A stretch of DNA of 64,000 nt, from NCBI RefSeq assembly GCF_004364775.1, contig NZ_SOAL01000002.1, positions 228,736 to 292,735 of the forward strand, read 5' to 3'. Numbering within the stretch: position 1 is the first letter of the stretch; each line of letters starts with the position of its first letter. The position numbers were made by a program, and so were the translations under genes. This stretch comes from Comamonas sp. JUb58 (GTDB lineage: Bacteria; Pseudomonadota; Gammaproteobacteria; Burkholderiales; Burkholderiaceae_C). This document shows, in pieces, positions 1 through 10,500 of the stretch. The notes under the pieces are model-generated. The model searched no databases. It had not been told where the DNA came from and saw nothing but the letters and a program-made list of their open reading frames with translations.

Positions 1-401
1 GACCAGGCCCGATCGCCGACCTTCTCGGCAAAGTCAAGCTGGCGGTCCCAGGCCATGCCGGCATAGGCAGACAGCGCTTCGCGCAGCGCGGGATTGGCAA
101 TGGCGGGGGGAACTTCGGCTTCGCGGGCGGCTGCGGCCTCGAACAGATCGGCTTGGGGGCTGGGTGCGGCCTCAGCGGTGGGCTGGGCGGCAGTGGCTAC
201 CGGCACATCGCCAGCGCTGGGGATGGCCACCGGTGCGGCCAGTTCGGCAGAAGGGTCAAAGGCCGGTTCGCGCGAGCCGCGCGCAGGATCTTGCGGCACG
301 GCGCCTGCTGCCGCAGCGGGGTGCGGGTTCAGGGTTTCAGCGGGGGCAGCCGTTGGCGCGGAGGGGTTCAGCCAGCCAAACAGTTTTTGCCACAATCCCA
401 T
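1..401 (-). CDS. Hypothetical protein, N-terminal part (cut by window edge)
   Basis: An open frame reads leftward from an ATG at 401 off the window edge, giving about 133 residues. The start has GGAG eleven bases upstream. The first residues (MGLWQKLFGWLNPSAP) are followed by an Ala/Pro-rich linker of about 70 residues and then a folded-looking stretch (AYAGMAWDRQLDFAEKVGDRAW) near the edge. I do not recognise the family. The linker suggests a flexible N-terminal region in front of a domain that lies outside the window. It is separated from the downstream cnoX-like gene on the same strand by about 217 bases with no evident gene. Confidence 0.6.
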   Translation of the reverse strand, partial: MGLWQKLFGWLNPSAPTAAPAETLNPHPAAAAGAVPQDPARGSREPAFDPSAELAAPVAIPSAGDVPVATAAQPTAEAAPSPQADLFEAAAAREAEVPPAIANPALREALSAYAGMAWDRQLDFAEKVGDRAW

Positions 402-618
402 GGTGTTGATTCTCCTGCGGTAGCGGCACGCCCCATGCGCCCCAAGCGTCAAAGACCGTAATTCAGGGCCTATTGACGCTCAAAATGGGCACCTGCGCGC
501 ACCCATTGCCGCTTTGCTGCTATCAGTATAGGTGCAAACCACGATACCCCTGTTTTGCAGTTGCAACGGGGTGTAGGGTCTGACTGTACAGGAAGCGCGG
601 CGCTAATGTCGCAGCAAC

Positions 619-1575
619 TCAGTTCAGCGCCATGCTCAGGCGGCGGCGGTAGCTGCTCAAGAGCGCGCCCACTTCGTCTTCCTGCTTGCTGGCTTTGCCG
701 GTCAGCGCAATGCCGCCAGCGGTGGTGCCGGGCACGGCATCGTTGGCCTTGGGCTTGGGGGGAGTCAGCAGCTCCAGAATGGCGACAAACAGCTTGCGCG
801 CAGCCTGGTCGTTCCAGGTTTTGTCGCGCATGATGATCTCCAGCAGCTCGTCCATGCTGGCCGTCCACTGGCCTTCGGCCATCAGCGCCTGCGCCTTGGC
901 AAAGCGGGTGTCGAAATCGCGCTTGTTGGCGGCAATGGCCGCGTCGAACTGCTCCAGCGGCCAATCGCCCCGGTCGTCCTCGTGCACAAAGCGGATCGCC
1001 TGGGCCCAGGCCTTGAGCGCCACAAAGCGCAGCGGCTGCTGGATACGCTTGAGCGGCTCCTCGATCTGGGCCTCGGCCTCGGTCACGGCACCGGTCTGGA
1101 TCAGCAGGCGGGCGTAGTCAAAACGGGCATCGTCATTGCTGGGGTCGGCCGCCAGCGACTCATGCAGCATCTGCAGCGCAGCCTGCACATCGCCGCTGTC
1201 CAGCAGCTGCTGGGCTTCGTCGGCACCGGCTTCGGCGGCCATCGCGGCCTCGGATGGGAGGTGCTTGTCCAGGAACTCGCGCAGCTTGCCCTCCGGCTGG
1301 GCGCCCATGAAGCCGTCCACCGGCTTGCCGCCAATCATCAGCACGCAAGTCGGGATCGAGCGGATGCCGAACATGCCCGCCAGCTGCTGCTCCTGGTCGG
1401 AATCGATCTTGGCCAGCTTGAAGCGGCCGCCGTAGTCGACTTCCAACTTATCCAGCATGGGACCCAGGGTTTTGCAGGGGCCGCACCAAGGTGCCCAGAA
1501 GTCCACCAGGACCGGCACCTGCATGGAGGCCTGGATGACTTCGGCTTCAAAATTCTCAATGGTGACGTCGATCAT
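619..1575 (-). CDS. cnoX: Thioredoxin-domain co-chaperone CnoX/YbbN type
   Basis: The protein has 318 residues. An N-terminal thioredoxin domain (about residues 1-110) contains the active-site motif WCGPCK and the cis-proline segment SIPT. The C-terminal half (about 120-290) is Ala/Glu-rich and helical, as in the TPR-like region of YbbN/CnoX family members (about 280-300 aa), which protect unfolding proteins and hand them to GroEL/DnaK under oxidative stress. An intact CXXC motif is present here, whereas E. coli CnoX is SXXC, so redox activity may be retained. It is transcribed divergently from purE, with about 110 bases between the starts. Confidence 0.85.
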   Translation of the reverse strand: MIDVTIENFEAEVIQASMQVPVLVDFWAPWCGPCKTLGPMLDKLEVDYGGRFKLAKIDSDQEQQLAGMFGIRSIPTCVLMIGGKPVDGFMGAQPEGKLREFLDKHLPSEAAMAAEAGADEAQQLLDSGDVQAALQMLHESLAADPSNDDARFDYARLLIQTGAVTEAEAQIEEPLKRIQQPLRFVALKAWAQAIRFVHEDDRGDWPLEQFDAAIAANKRDFDTRFAKAQALMAEGQWTASMDELLEIIMRDKTWNDQAARKLFVAILELLTPPKPKANDAVPGTTAGGIALTGKASKQEDEVGALLSSYRRRLSMALN

Positions 1576-1687
1576 GTCGCTAAAAATCCGTGTTGATCAG
1601 GCAGCTTCACTGCAAAAAGTAAAATGGCGGGTTCCATCCTGGCGCGGGGCCGGCATTCTTGCCCTTAGACACCCGCCAACCCACACT

Positions 1688-2182
1688 ATGACACCCATCC
1701 AAGTTGGCGTGGTCATGGGCTCCAGCAGCGACTGGGAGACCATGCAGCACGCAGTTGCCATTCTCCAGCAATTCGGTATTGCCTTTGAGGCCCAGGTGGT
1801 CTCGGCCCACCGGATGCCCGACGACATGTTCCGCTTTGCCGAGAGCGCCGTAGAACGGGGCCTCAAAGCCATCATCGCCGGCGCTGGGGGCGCAGCCCAC
1901 CTGCCAGGGATGATAGCCGCTAAAACCCCGGTGCCCGTCCTGGGCGTGCCGGTGGCCAGCCGCCACCTGCAAGGCGTTGATTCGCTGCACTCCATCGTGC
2001 AGATGCCCAAGGGCGTGCCGGTGGCCACCTTTGCCATCGGCCAGGCCGGCGCTGCCAATGCAGCGCTGTTTGCCGTGGCCATGCTGGCCAACGAAGACCC
2101 TGCGCTGCGCGCCAAGCTCGATGCCTTCCGCGCCGAGCAGACCGAGGCGGCCCGCAACATGACCCTGCCGGTGAACGAATGA
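1688..2182 (+). CDS. purE: N5-carboxyaminoimidazole ribonucleotide mutase
   Basis: The protein has 164 residues, the usual length for class I PurE. The N-terminus [11 protein letters not shown] is the family signature that binds the substrate phosphate. SAHRMPDDM supplies the catalytic His, and [11 protein letters not shown] follows as expected. The enzyme converts N5-CAIR to CAIR in de novo purine synthesis and works with PurK. I chose the ATG at 1688 because an upstream in-frame extension does not resemble PurE. The stop overlaps the purK start by four bases (ATGA), so the two are translationally coupled. Confidence 0.95.
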   Translation: MTPIQVGVVMGSSSDWETMQHAVAILQQFGIAFEAQVVSAHRMPDDMFRFAESAVERGLKAIIAGAGGAAHLPGMIAAKTPVPVLGVPVASRHLQGVDSLHSIVQMPKGVPVATFAIGQAGAANAALFAVAMLANEDPALRAKLDAFRAEQTEAARNMTLPVNE

Positions 2183-3375
2183 GCACCAGCAGCCCCAGCG
2201 CCCAGGCGCACCACCAGACCCAAGTGATCTTGCCCGGCGCCACCTTGGGCGTGCTGGGCGGCGGCCAACTGGGCCGCATGTTTGCCCATGCCGCCCAGTC
2301 GATGGGTTATTTCACCGCCGTGCTGGATGCCGATGCCACCAGCCCGGCTGGTCTGGTCAGCCACCACCATGTGCGCAGCGGCTATGAAGACCCGCAAGGC
2401 CTGGCCGAGCTGGCGCGCCTGTGTGCTGCGGTGACCACCGAGTTCGAGAATGTGCCCGCCGCCGCGCTGAACCAGCTGGCCCAGAGCCTGCCGGTCTCGC
2501 CCGCAGGTGCGTCCGTGGCCATCGCCCAGGACCGCGCTGCAGAAAAAGCCCATTTCGTGAAATGCGGCGTGCCCTGCGCGCCCTACGCCGTCGTCGAGAC
2601 AGCCGAGCAACTGGCCGCCGTCAACGACGCGCTGCTGCCCGGCATCCTGAAAACCGCGCGCATGGGCTATGACGGCAAGGGCCAGATCCGCGTCAAGACC
2701 CGCGAAGAGCTGGTCGCAGCCTGGAACGAACTCAAGCAAGTGGCCTGCGTGCTCGAAAAGATGCTACCGCTGGCGCATGAGTGCTCGGTCATCGTCGCGC
2801 GCAGCCGCAACGGCGATATCGTGCACCTGCCGGTACAGCGCAACCTGCACCGCGAAGGCATTCTGGCCGTGACCGAGGTCTATGCCGGCAACCTGCCCGC
2901 CGCGCAGGCCGAGCAGGCCATTGCCGCTGCCCAGTCGGTGGCCCAGGGCCTGGACTATGTCGGCGTGCTCTGCGTGGAATTCTTTGTGCTCGAAAGCGGC
3001 CAGCTGGTCGTCAACGAGATCGCCCCGCGCCCACACAACAGCGGCCACTACAGCCAGAACGCGCTGGATGTGTCGCAGTTCGAGCTGCAGGTGCGCTGCA
3101 TGGCCAACCTGCCGCTGGTGCAACCGCGCCAGCACAGCGCCGCCATCATGCTGAACCTGCTGGGCGACCTGTGGTTCAAGGACAGCGCAAGCGCGCAGAC
3201 CCCGGCCTGGGACCAGGTGCTGGCCCTGCCCGGCTGCCACCTGCACCTGTACGGCAAGGTCGATGCCAAGCGCGGCCGCAAGATGGGCCACCTGAACATC
3301 ACGGCCGCCACGCCCGAGCAGGTGCGCGAGACGGCCCTGAAGGCCGCTGCCATCCTGGGCATTGCCGCGTTCTAA
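2179..3375 (+). CDS. purK: 5-(carboxyamino)imidazole ribonucleotide synthase
   Basis: The protein has 398 residues with ATP-grasp architecture. The N-terminal nucleotide motif [11 protein letters not shown] lies around residues 28-38, the central ATP-grasp residues include [11 protein letters not shown], and a metal-binding block near 270 reads [13 protein letters not shown]. It carboxylates AIR to N5-CAIR using ATP and bicarbonate, the step before PurE. The N-terminus carries about 25 extra residues before the fold begins. The gene overlaps purE by four bases and is followed eleven bases later by tsaC, which suggests a three-gene operon. Confidence 0.95.
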   Translation: MSTSSPSAQAHHQTQVILPGATLGVLGGGQLGRMFAHAAQSMGYFTAVLDADATSPAGLVSHHHVRSGYEDPQGLAELARLCAAVTTEFENVPAAALNQLAQSLPVSPAGASVAIAQDRAAEKAHFVKCGVPCAPYAVVETAEQLAAVNDALLPGILKTARMGYDGKGQIRVKTREELVAAWNELKQVACVLEKMLPLAHECSVIVARSRNGDIVHLPVQRNLHREGILAVTEVYAGNLPAAQAEQAIAAAQSVAQGLDYVGVLCVEFFVLESGQLVVNEIAPRPHNSGHYSQNALDVSQFELQVRCMANLPLVQPRQHSAAIMLNLLGDLWFKDSASAQTPAWDQVLALPGCHLHLYGKVDAKRGRKMGHLNITAATPEQVRETALKAAAILGIAAF

Positions 3376-3386
3376 GAGGACAACAC

Positions 3387-4385
3387 GTGATTCTGGATGG
3401 AAAGCTCGATGCCTCGGTGCGCGCTGCGGCCCTGGCGCTGCAGGCGGGGCAACTCGTTGGCCTGCCGACCGAGACGGTCTACGGCCTGGCCGCCGACAGC
3501 GACAACGATGCCGCCGTGGCGCAGATCTTCAGCGCAAAGGGCCGCCCTGCCGATCACCCGCTGATCGTGCATGTGGCCGATGCCGCTGGTGTGCAGCGCT
3601 ATGCCAAGGCCGTGCCGGTGTTTGCCCAGCAGCTCATCGATGCGTTCTGGCCCGGCCCCCTCACCCTGATCCTGCCGCGCCTGCCCGGTGCGGCCGTGGC
3701 CTCGACGGCGGGGCAGGACAGCGTGGGCCTGCGCTGCCCCTCGCACCCGGTGGCACAAGCCGTGCTGCGGGCCTGCCAGCAGCTCCAGCCACCGGTCTGG
3801 GGCGTCTCGGCGCCCAGCGCCAACCGCTTTGGCCGCGTCAGCCCCACCACGGCCGCCCATGTGGCGGCGGAGCTCGGTGATGACCTGCTGGTGCTCGATG
3901 GCGGCGCCTGTGACATCGGCATCGAGTCGACCATCGTCGATTGCACGCGCGGCGTGCCCGTGCTGCTGCGCCCCGGCGCCATCACGCGCGACGACATCGA
4001 ACGGGCCTGCGGCACCCGCCCCTTGTCGATGCAGGAGCTGACGGCCGATACCCCGCGCGCCTCGGGCACCCTGCTCGCGCACTACGCGCCCAGCGCCAAG
4101 GTCCGGCTGATGAATGCCAAGCAGCTGCAATCGGCGCTCGATGTGCTGGGTGGCGACGCGCGGCATATCGCCATCTACCACCGCAGCCCGCTGCGCAGTG
4201 CCAGCCGGCATCTGCGCCTGCAGCCCATGCCCGATGCCCCGCTGGCTGCGGCCCGCGAGCTGTTTGGCCTGCTGCGCGACCTGGACGACTGGGGCGCCAA
4301 GCTCATCTGGATCGAGACGCCACCGGACTCGGCCGACTGGGAAGGCGTCAGCGACCGTCTGCAGCGCGCTGCGGCGGCGGGCTGA
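3387..4385 (+). CDS. tsaC: Threonylcarbamoyl-AMP synthase (Sua5/YrdC, long form)
   Basis: The protein has 332 residues from a GTG start preceded by AGAGGA. The first 200 residues are the YrdC domain, with GLPTETVYGLAA and the KGRP substrate-binding motif. A typical linker (ASGTLLAHYAPSAKV) leads into a C-terminal Sua5 Rossmann-like domain, so this is the long Sua5 form rather than the short TsaC form. It makes threonylcarbamoyl-AMP for the t6A37 tRNA modification, in the same pathway as TsaB at 54.2 kb. It lies eleven bases after purK. Confidence 0.93.
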   Translation: MILDGKLDASVRAAALALQAGQLVGLPTETVYGLAADSDNDAAVAQIFSAKGRPADHPLIVHVADAAGVQRYAKAVPVFAQQLIDAFWPGPLTLILPRLPGAAVASTAGQDSVGLRCPSHPVAQAVLRACQQLQPPVWGVSAPSANRFGRVSPTTAAHVAAELGDDLLVLDGGACDIGIESTIVDCTRGVPVLLRPGAITRDDIERACGTRPLSMQELTADTPRASGTLLAHYAPSAKVRLMNAKQLQSALDVLGGDARHIAIYHRSPLRSASRHLRLQPMPDAPLAAARELFGLLRDLDDWGAKLIWIETPPDSADWEGVSDRLQRAAAAG

Positions 4386-4482
4386 TTCGCTTAGCCCCTG
4401 GCGTTTTACCTCTCTTTACCTCATCACCTTGGTGGCCTGGATCAGCCTCGCTACACTACGCTCTACTTACTGGAGAACTCAC

Positions 4483-5475
4483 ATGGCAGCAAATTGGATG
4501 CGCCGTACCGTGTTGACTGCCGTGGCTGGTGCCTCGGTGGCCATGCTGGCGGCCTGCGGATCGAGCTCAACCGCGGACTCGATTCGCCCCGACAGCATCA
4601 TCACCTTTGGTGATGCAATGTCCGACCTGGGCCAAAACCCCAATGGCCGTCCCTACTCGGTCAGCAACGGCAGCTACAACAACTGGACGCGTGAAATCGC
4701 CTACCGCTATGACCTGACGATCACGGCGGCCAAGGAAGGCGGTACCGCCTATGCCTACGGCAATGCCCGCGTGTCCCAGGCCGATGCGACCGGCGTGACC
4801 AATGCCCCCTCCATCACCTCCCAGATCGACAGCTACCTCGCTGCCAACCCGACCTTCTCCAGCAAGCAGTTTGTGCTGATGAGCGGCGGCATGAGCGACG
4901 TGATTGCCGGCTACAACGAATACGCCGCCGGCACCAAGACCCGCGACCAGTACCTGGCCGACATGACCACCGCCGGCCAGCAAATGGCTGCGCAGGTGCG
5001 CCGCCTCAACACCGCGGGTGCTCCCCGCGTGCTGACCGTGGGCACGCCCAACCTGGGCCGTACCCTGTGGGCCACCACGCTGGACAACGCGCAACCCAGC
5101 GCCGATCCCAAGCCCTCCAACACGCTGGAAGCTGCCACCACCGCCTTCAACAATGGCCTGCTGAACGCCTTGTATGGTCTGTCGGGCACCCAGGTGCTGT
5201 ACGCTGACGTGCAGTACTACTTCAACTCGATGACCGGCAACCCCGGCAGCTACAGCTTCACCAACTACACCGATCCGGCCTGCACCACTGCAGATGCCAC
5301 CAATGGCCTGAACATTGGTCTCAACCAGATCAACTCCTCGCTGTGCACCGGCGACACCTTGGTGGATGCCTCCAAGATCGACCAGTACCTCTTCTCCGAC
5401 CTGGTGAACTACACGCCCCAAGCGCACCGCCGCTTTGGCGACTGGGTATACGACCGCATGAAAGCGAATTGGTAA
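4483..5475 (+). CDS. SGNH-fold lipoprotein with substituted catalytic residues
   Basis: The protein has 330 residues. A lipoprotein signal ends in the lipobox MLAAC (Cys about residue 25). The fold matches the GDSL/SGNH esterase-lipase family: block I is FGDAMSDLGQ, block III LMSGGMSDVI, and the C-terminal block DLVNYTPQAH. In active members these would be GDSxSD, GxND and DxxHPT, so the nucleophilic Ser, the oxyanion Asn and the catalytic His all appear replaced. GGAG lies seven bases before the ATG. It is probably an anchored surface or periplasmic protein that does not hydrolyse esters by the standard mechanism, perhaps a binding protein. Confidence 0.8.
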   Translation: MAANWMRRTVLTAVAGASVAMLAACGSSSTADSIRPDSIITFGDAMSDLGQNPNGRPYSVSNGSYNNWTREIAYRYDLTITAAKEGGTAYAYGNARVSQADATGVTNAPSITSQIDSYLAANPTFSSKQFVLMSGGMSDVIAGYNEYAAGTKTRDQYLADMTTAGQQMAAQVRRLNTAGAPRVLTVGTPNLGRTLWATTLDNAQPSADPKPSNTLEAATTAFNNGLLNALYGLSGTQVLYADVQYYFNSMTGNPGSYSFTNYTDPACTTADATNGLNIGLNQINSSLCTGDTLVDASKIDQYLFSDLVNYTPQAHRRFGDWVYDRMKANW

Positions 5476-5504
5476 GCCCTCGCGTTTTTAGCGAACTACC
5501 CAGC

Positions 5505-5533
5505 AAAAATGGACACCGAGGTGTCCATTTTTT
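5505..5533. terminator. Bidirectional intrinsic terminator
   Basis: A ten-base-pair perfect stem (AATGGACACC / GGTGTCCATT) with a two-base loop is flanked by an A run on the left and a T run on the right. It sits between the converging ends of the SGNH-like gene and the pirin gene and can serve both. Confidence 0.85.
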
Positions 5534-5574
5534 ATGGCCGCTTCAACGCGACCGAGGCAGATCAGACCCGCCGG

Positions 5575-6438
5575 TCAAGCCTGCATGCTGCCAAACTTGC
5601 CGCTGTTGAAGTCATTGACCGCCTGCACGATCTCCTGCTGGCTGTTCATCACAAAGGGACCGTAGCCAACGATAGGCTCGTCGATGGGCTCGCCGCTCAT
5701 CAGCAGCAAGGCGACATCGCCATTGGCCTCCAGGCTCAGCTTGCGGCCTTCCTGGGCCATCACCACCAGCTGCGCCTCGCGCGCTACATCGTTGCCGTTG
5801 ACCAGCACGGTGCCTTGCACGATGGCCAGCGCGGTGCTCCAGCCCTCGGGCAGCTCCAGCTCCAGCTTTTCACCGGCCACCAGGCGCAGATCCCAGACAT
5901 GCATCGGCGTAAAGGTCTTGGCGGGGCCTTGCTGGCCTTGGTAATCGCCGGCAATCACGCGCACTTGGCCGCCACCGGGCAAGGCCACCGCAGGGATCTG
6001 CGATTGCACGATGGCCTGGTAGCCAGCGGCTGCGCCCTTGTCCTTGGCAGGCAGGTTGACCCAGAGCTGCAGCATGCGCAGCTTGCCACCCTTGGCGGTA
6101 AATGCAGGCGAATGGAACTCCTCGTGCAGAATGCCGGCGCCGGCCGTCATCCACTGCACATCGCCGGGGCCGATCTCGCCGCCCTGGCCGGTAGAGTCCC
6201 GGTGCGCCACCTCGCCGTCATAGACGATGGTCACGGTCTCAAAGCCCCGGTGCGGGTGCTGGCCCACGCCACGCGGTGCGCTGGCAGGTGCAAATTCAGC
6301 GGGGCCGGCAAAATCGAGCAGCAAAAAGGGGCTCAACACCTTGCCGTGGCTTTGGTAGGAAAACAGTGAACGCACAGGAAAGCCGTCGCCAACCCAGTGC
6401 TGGCGGGGTGCGTCTTGGACATGCAGTACGTTTTTCAT
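5575..6438 (-). CDS. Pirin family protein (cupin)
   Basis: The protein has 287 residues, the usual pirin length. The metal-binding signature is present as HPHRGFETVT and, about 45 residues later, ILHEEFH, which supply the histidines and glutamate of the N-terminal cupin. A pirin_C domain follows. Bacterial pirins include quercetin-dioxygenase-like enzymes and metabolic regulators, and the substrate here is unknown. I chose the ATG at 6438 because AGGAA lies eight bases upstream; a longer start at 6462 lacks this. The gene is divergent from a LysR regulator, a common arrangement that suggests control by it. Confidence 0.9.
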   Translation of the reverse strand: MKNVLHVQDAPRQHWVGDGFPVRSLFSYQSHGKVLSPFLLLDFAGPAEFAPASAPRGVGQHPHRGFETVTIVYDGEVAHRDSTGQGGEIGPGDVQWMTAGAGILHEEFHSPAFTAKGGKLRMLQLWVNLPAKDKGAAAGYQAIVQSQIPAVALPGGGQVRVIAGDYQGQQGPAKTFTPMHVWDLRLVAGEKLELELPEGWSTALAIVQGTVLVNGNDVAREAQLVVMAQEGRKLSLEANGDVALLLMSGEPIDEPIVGYGPFVMNSQQEIVQAVNDFNSGKFGSMQA

Positions 6439-6582
6439 CGGGGATTCCTGTCTGGCCTCCAAGCTAGGTGTCGGAAGGCTGTACCGTTATTGTGGGGTTG
6501 AAACACTGGAAGCGGTAGACGGCATAATTCGCCTTGATAGTTCTATTTCTTGAACGATAAAGACCATCCAGCTGAGCGCCCC

Positions 6583-7494
6583 ATGCAGCAATTTGACCTC
6601 AACGACCTGTTCTATTTCGTCCAAGTCGTCGACCACGGCGGCTTTGCGCCTGCCGGGCGCGCGCTGGGCATGCCCAAGTCCAAGCTCAGCCGCCGCATCG
6701 CGCTGCTGGAAGAGCGCCTGGGCGTGCGCCTGCTGCTGCGCTCCACGCGCAAGTTTGCCGTGACCGAGCTGGGCCAGACCTACTACCAGCACTGCAAGGC
6801 CATGCTGGTCGAGGCCGAGGCCGCGCAGCTGAGCATCGACGCCGTGCAATCACAGCCCCGGGGCGTTGTGCGCCTGAGCTGCCCCATCACCTTGCTGCAT
6901 GAGCTGGTCGAACGCATGCTGACCGACTTCATGGTCATGTACCCCGAAGTAACGATCCAGCTGGAGGCCACCAACCGCCCCGTCGATGTGATTGGCGAAG
7001 GCTTTGACCTGGCCATCCGCGTACGCACCATGCCGCTGGAAGACAGCGACCTGTCGGTGCGCATGCTCTCGGTCCATGCCCAGCACCTGGTGGCCAGCCC
7101 CATCCTGACCGCACGCCAGGGCATTGTGCGCAGCCCCGCCGATCTGTCGCAGTGGCCCAGCCTTTGGCTGGGCTCGCCCGAGCAGCAGTTTGTATGGAAG
7201 CTCGAACACGACAGCCAGCCCAGCGTCCAGGTGGCCCATGCGCCGCGCCTGATCACCACCGACATGGTGGCGCTGCGCAGCGCGGCCATGGCCGGCCTCG
7301 GTGTCGTGCAGTTGCCAATGATCATGGTGCACGAGCAGCTGGAGAAAGGCACCCTCGTTAAGGTGCTGCCCGAATGGGGGCCGCGCAAGGAGGCGGTGCA
7401 TGCGGTCTTCGCCTCCCGCCGGGGCATGCTGCCGGCGGTGCGGGCGCTGATCGACCATCTGGCGGCCGCATTTGCCAAAGTGCCCGGCTGCTGA
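6583..7494 (+). CDS. LysR-family transcriptional regulator
   Basis: The protein has 303 residues. Residues 1-60 form the winged helix-turn-helix (LNDLFYFVQVVDHGGF followed by SKLSRRIALLEERLGV), and residues 90-300 form the periplasmic-binding-protein-like effector domain. The ATG at 6583 begins right at the conserved HTH; a TTG at 6550 is possible. It is read divergently from the pirin gene with about 145 bases between starts, so it probably regulates pirin and itself. The subfamily resembles the many CrgA/DsdC-like LysR proteins; no inducer can be inferred. Confidence 0.9.
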   Translation: MQQFDLNDLFYFVQVVDHGGFAPAGRALGMPKSKLSRRIALLEERLGVRLLLRSTRKFAVTELGQTYYQHCKAMLVEAEAAQLSIDAVQSQPRGVVRLSCPITLLHELVERMLTDFMVMYPEVTIQLEATNRPVDVIGEGFDLAIRVRTMPLEDSDLSVRMLSVHAQHLVASPILTARQGIVRSPADLSQWPSLWLGSPEQQFVWKLEHDSQPSVQVAHAPRLITTDMVALRSAAMAGLGVVQLPMIMVHEQLEKGTLVKVLPEWGPRKEAVHAVFASRRGMLPAVRALIDHLAAAFAKVPGC

Positions 7495-7543
7495 TGCGGC
7501 CGGGCACGGGTTGGCATGGTGCCAGCGCTGAGGCGCTGCGCGC

Positions 7544-10500
7544 TTACAGCATGCGCTTTCTGCGCGCCATGGCCAGGGCGGCGATCAGGCCAGTCAACAG
7601 CAGGTAGGCCCAGGGGCTGCCCGCCGGCACGGCATGGGGTTTGGCCGGGCCAATCGGGTCAACCACACTGCCATCCTGGGTCAGCGGGTTGCGCACGCTG
7701 ACTGCCACATCGCTGTCTGCAGGCACCACCACGGGATTGGCGCTGTACACCGGCGCAGCCCACTGGTAGGCCGCAGGGGCGGCGGCCTTGCCCGTTTCCG
7801 TCACCGTGCAGCTGGCATTCGCAGGCAGATCGGCCACGTGGACGCTGGCCTCCTGCCCATTGGCCACCGTCAGGCTGGCGGTATGCACGCCGTCCGGGCC
7901 GCAATCCAGGCTGAAGTCGAAGCTGCCATTGACGGCGGCAACCGCTGCTGCTGGGCCGCTGAAGCGCTTGGTCAGCTGCACACCACCGCTGAGGCGCTGC
8001 AGGCGGTTGGTCACCGTAAAGCCCTGCGCCTGTTCTGCAATCTCTGGCGCACCGCTCCAGCCATAGCCGGCCGGCGCTGCCGGTGGCGTGTCCTCGGTAG
8101 CCGTGCAGCTATCACCCTGGAACACCGTCAGCGCCGCACTGCTGCCGCTGGTAGCGCCGGCGGCCACGGTCGCCGTCCAGGTCTGTACAGGCTGCGTGCC
8201 GCAGCTCAGGCTGCCGCTGAAGCTCATCGCCTGGGGCAGACCGGCGGGCAGGCCGGCGATCTCCTTGGTCACCGTCTTGGTGGTGGTCGGCGCAAAAATC
8301 TGCAGGTTCACATAGCTCTGGTTGGACGCCAGGATCGGATCAATCACGCCGGCTGGCACAGCGGCATAGGCCGTATTGGTGTAGGTGCCAGGCTGCGCGC
8401 CCGCCGTGGTGTGGATGACAAACTGCACCGCGCCGCCATTGCCCAGCGATGTCACCGTGCTGCTCACGGTGCGGGTGGCCGGGTCGTAGTCCACCGTGGC
8501 GCCGCACTGCGCAGGCGCCACCAGCACGCTGCAGCTGGCATTGCTGAACACCACGCCTGCCGGCAGCGGGTCCGAGAACAGCACATTGCTGGTGTCCGCA
8601 GGGCCGGCATTGTGCATGTCCACCGTGTAAGTGACCGCCGCGCCACTGGTGGCCGTCACCGGGTTGACCGCCTTGTTGACCGACACATTCGAGCAGCTGA
8701 AGCGTTGCATGGTCGTTGTCGCGACGTTGTCCGACGGGGTGATTTCGCCCACGCCATCGCCAGGGTTCGCCGAGAACTCGTTGACCAGGGAGCCCGAGGG
8801 CCAGTCGCAGCTGCCTCGCGAGAAGCTGTAGGTCAGGCTGTAGCTGATGGTCAGCGAACCACCCACGGGCAGCTGTGGCACCTCCGCCTGGAAAGGGCCG
8901 ACATAGCTATTGAGGCTGCCCGAATAAGGCGCTGGAAACGCTGCAGAGGCGGGACACTCTGCACCACCGGCTGCCGTGCAGCTGATCGCAGACGACTGTA
9001 CATCCAGGCTGTTGGCCAACTCAAACTTGATGAGGCGGTCAGCGATGTAGGCGCTGCTGAGTGCTGCCGGGCCTTGGTTGGTCACCGTCATCGTGTAGGT
9101 CACGGGTACACCAGGCTGGTACACATCCGAATTCTGGGTCTTGGTCACCACCAGGTCGGTACGGGGGCAGTCAGGTGTAGCAGGCACCGTGATCCCCACC
9201 CATGCCATGTTGTTGCTGGTATTGGAATCGCTCAGGTTATCCGGCGTGGACGCGGAGAACTCGTTATTCAAACCACCCAAGGTACGGCCGCAAGGGACGG
9301 TGTCATTGAAGCTGGTTCGCACTTCGTAAATGATGGTCAGCCGGCCATTGACTGGCAACTTCGGCACCGGGGTGTTGAACAACATGGCAGACGATGCATT
9401 GCCGGTCGGTTTCAAGAATGTCGAGCCGGCAGGACAGACGGCCCCCCCTTCCGGCAAGCAACTGACGTACTGCGCAGCAATGTTGAAATAGCTGGCCGAA
9501 CCGCCATGGGTGCGGATGACATCGGCCATATTGGCACCATCAGCGTCGTTCGGACCCGCATTGGTCAGGACCATCGTGTAGGTGACCACATCGCCTATGG
9601 TCGGCACCGGAGGATCCTGGCTTTTGCTCACCTGCAGGTCGGTCTGCAGGCAGTCGGGCGTACCCGGCACCTGCAGGATGGCCGTCTGCTCGTTGTCGGC
9701 CGGCGTGGTGTCCACCATGCCGTCGAGCAGCTGGATCGACGCCTGGTTGAACAATTGTCCCGCTGGGCGGCCACAGGCGGCATTGGGCACCAGATACGGT
9801 GTCATCGTGTAGGTGACGACCACGGCGCCGCCGGGTGGCAGCACCGGCACGGTGGCGTTGAACACCGGGCTGTAGTCGTTGCTACCGCTGCGGTTGGGAA
9901 AGCTGGCGTTGTCCGGGCACTGGGCGCCGCCGCTGGCCGTGCATTGGTTGAACACCAGGTTAGCCCCAATATGGCTGATAAAGCTGTTGCTCAGCCGGTC
10001 GTAGAGCGTCACGCCATCGGCCGAGCCCACGCCGTTGTTGCGCAAGGTGATGGTGTAGGTCAGCGGCACACCGTTCTGGTAGTTGTCGCTGCTTTGCGTC
10101 TTGGTCACCGCTAGGTTCACCTCATAGCGCATGGCCGTGCTGATGGAGCTGCTGTTGGATCCCGGCACCGGGTCGGTCACTCCGGCAGGCGGGGCGATGG
10201 TGGCGGTATTGGTCAAGGTGCTGGGCCCCGTCACGCCAAAGCGTGCCTGAATCTCCACCCGCACCTTGCCCTGGTTGGGAAAGCTGCCCAAGCTGCCAGA
10301 CACCACGCCATTGGCCACCGACAGATCCGCAGGACAGGTCGCGCCCCCCGATGCCGAGGCACACAGCGCCGTCACATTCGTCAATCCCGCAGGCAGCACA
10401 TCCTGAAACTGGGCACCATCGGCCCCATTGGGGCCGTTGTTGTCCATCTCCAGCACATAGACCACCGGCGTACCACCCAGGGCCGAGGAAGGACCAGATT

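Noticed and set aside
7524..7539. CAGCGC-TGAG-GCGCTG hairpin between the LysR and DUF11 genes as a terminator
   Set aside because: It has no T run on either side and such short GC hairpins are common in this genome.
7634..10114. An 826-codon plus-strand open frame opposite the DUF11 gene
   Set aside because: Same reason: biased antisense composition without any family signature.
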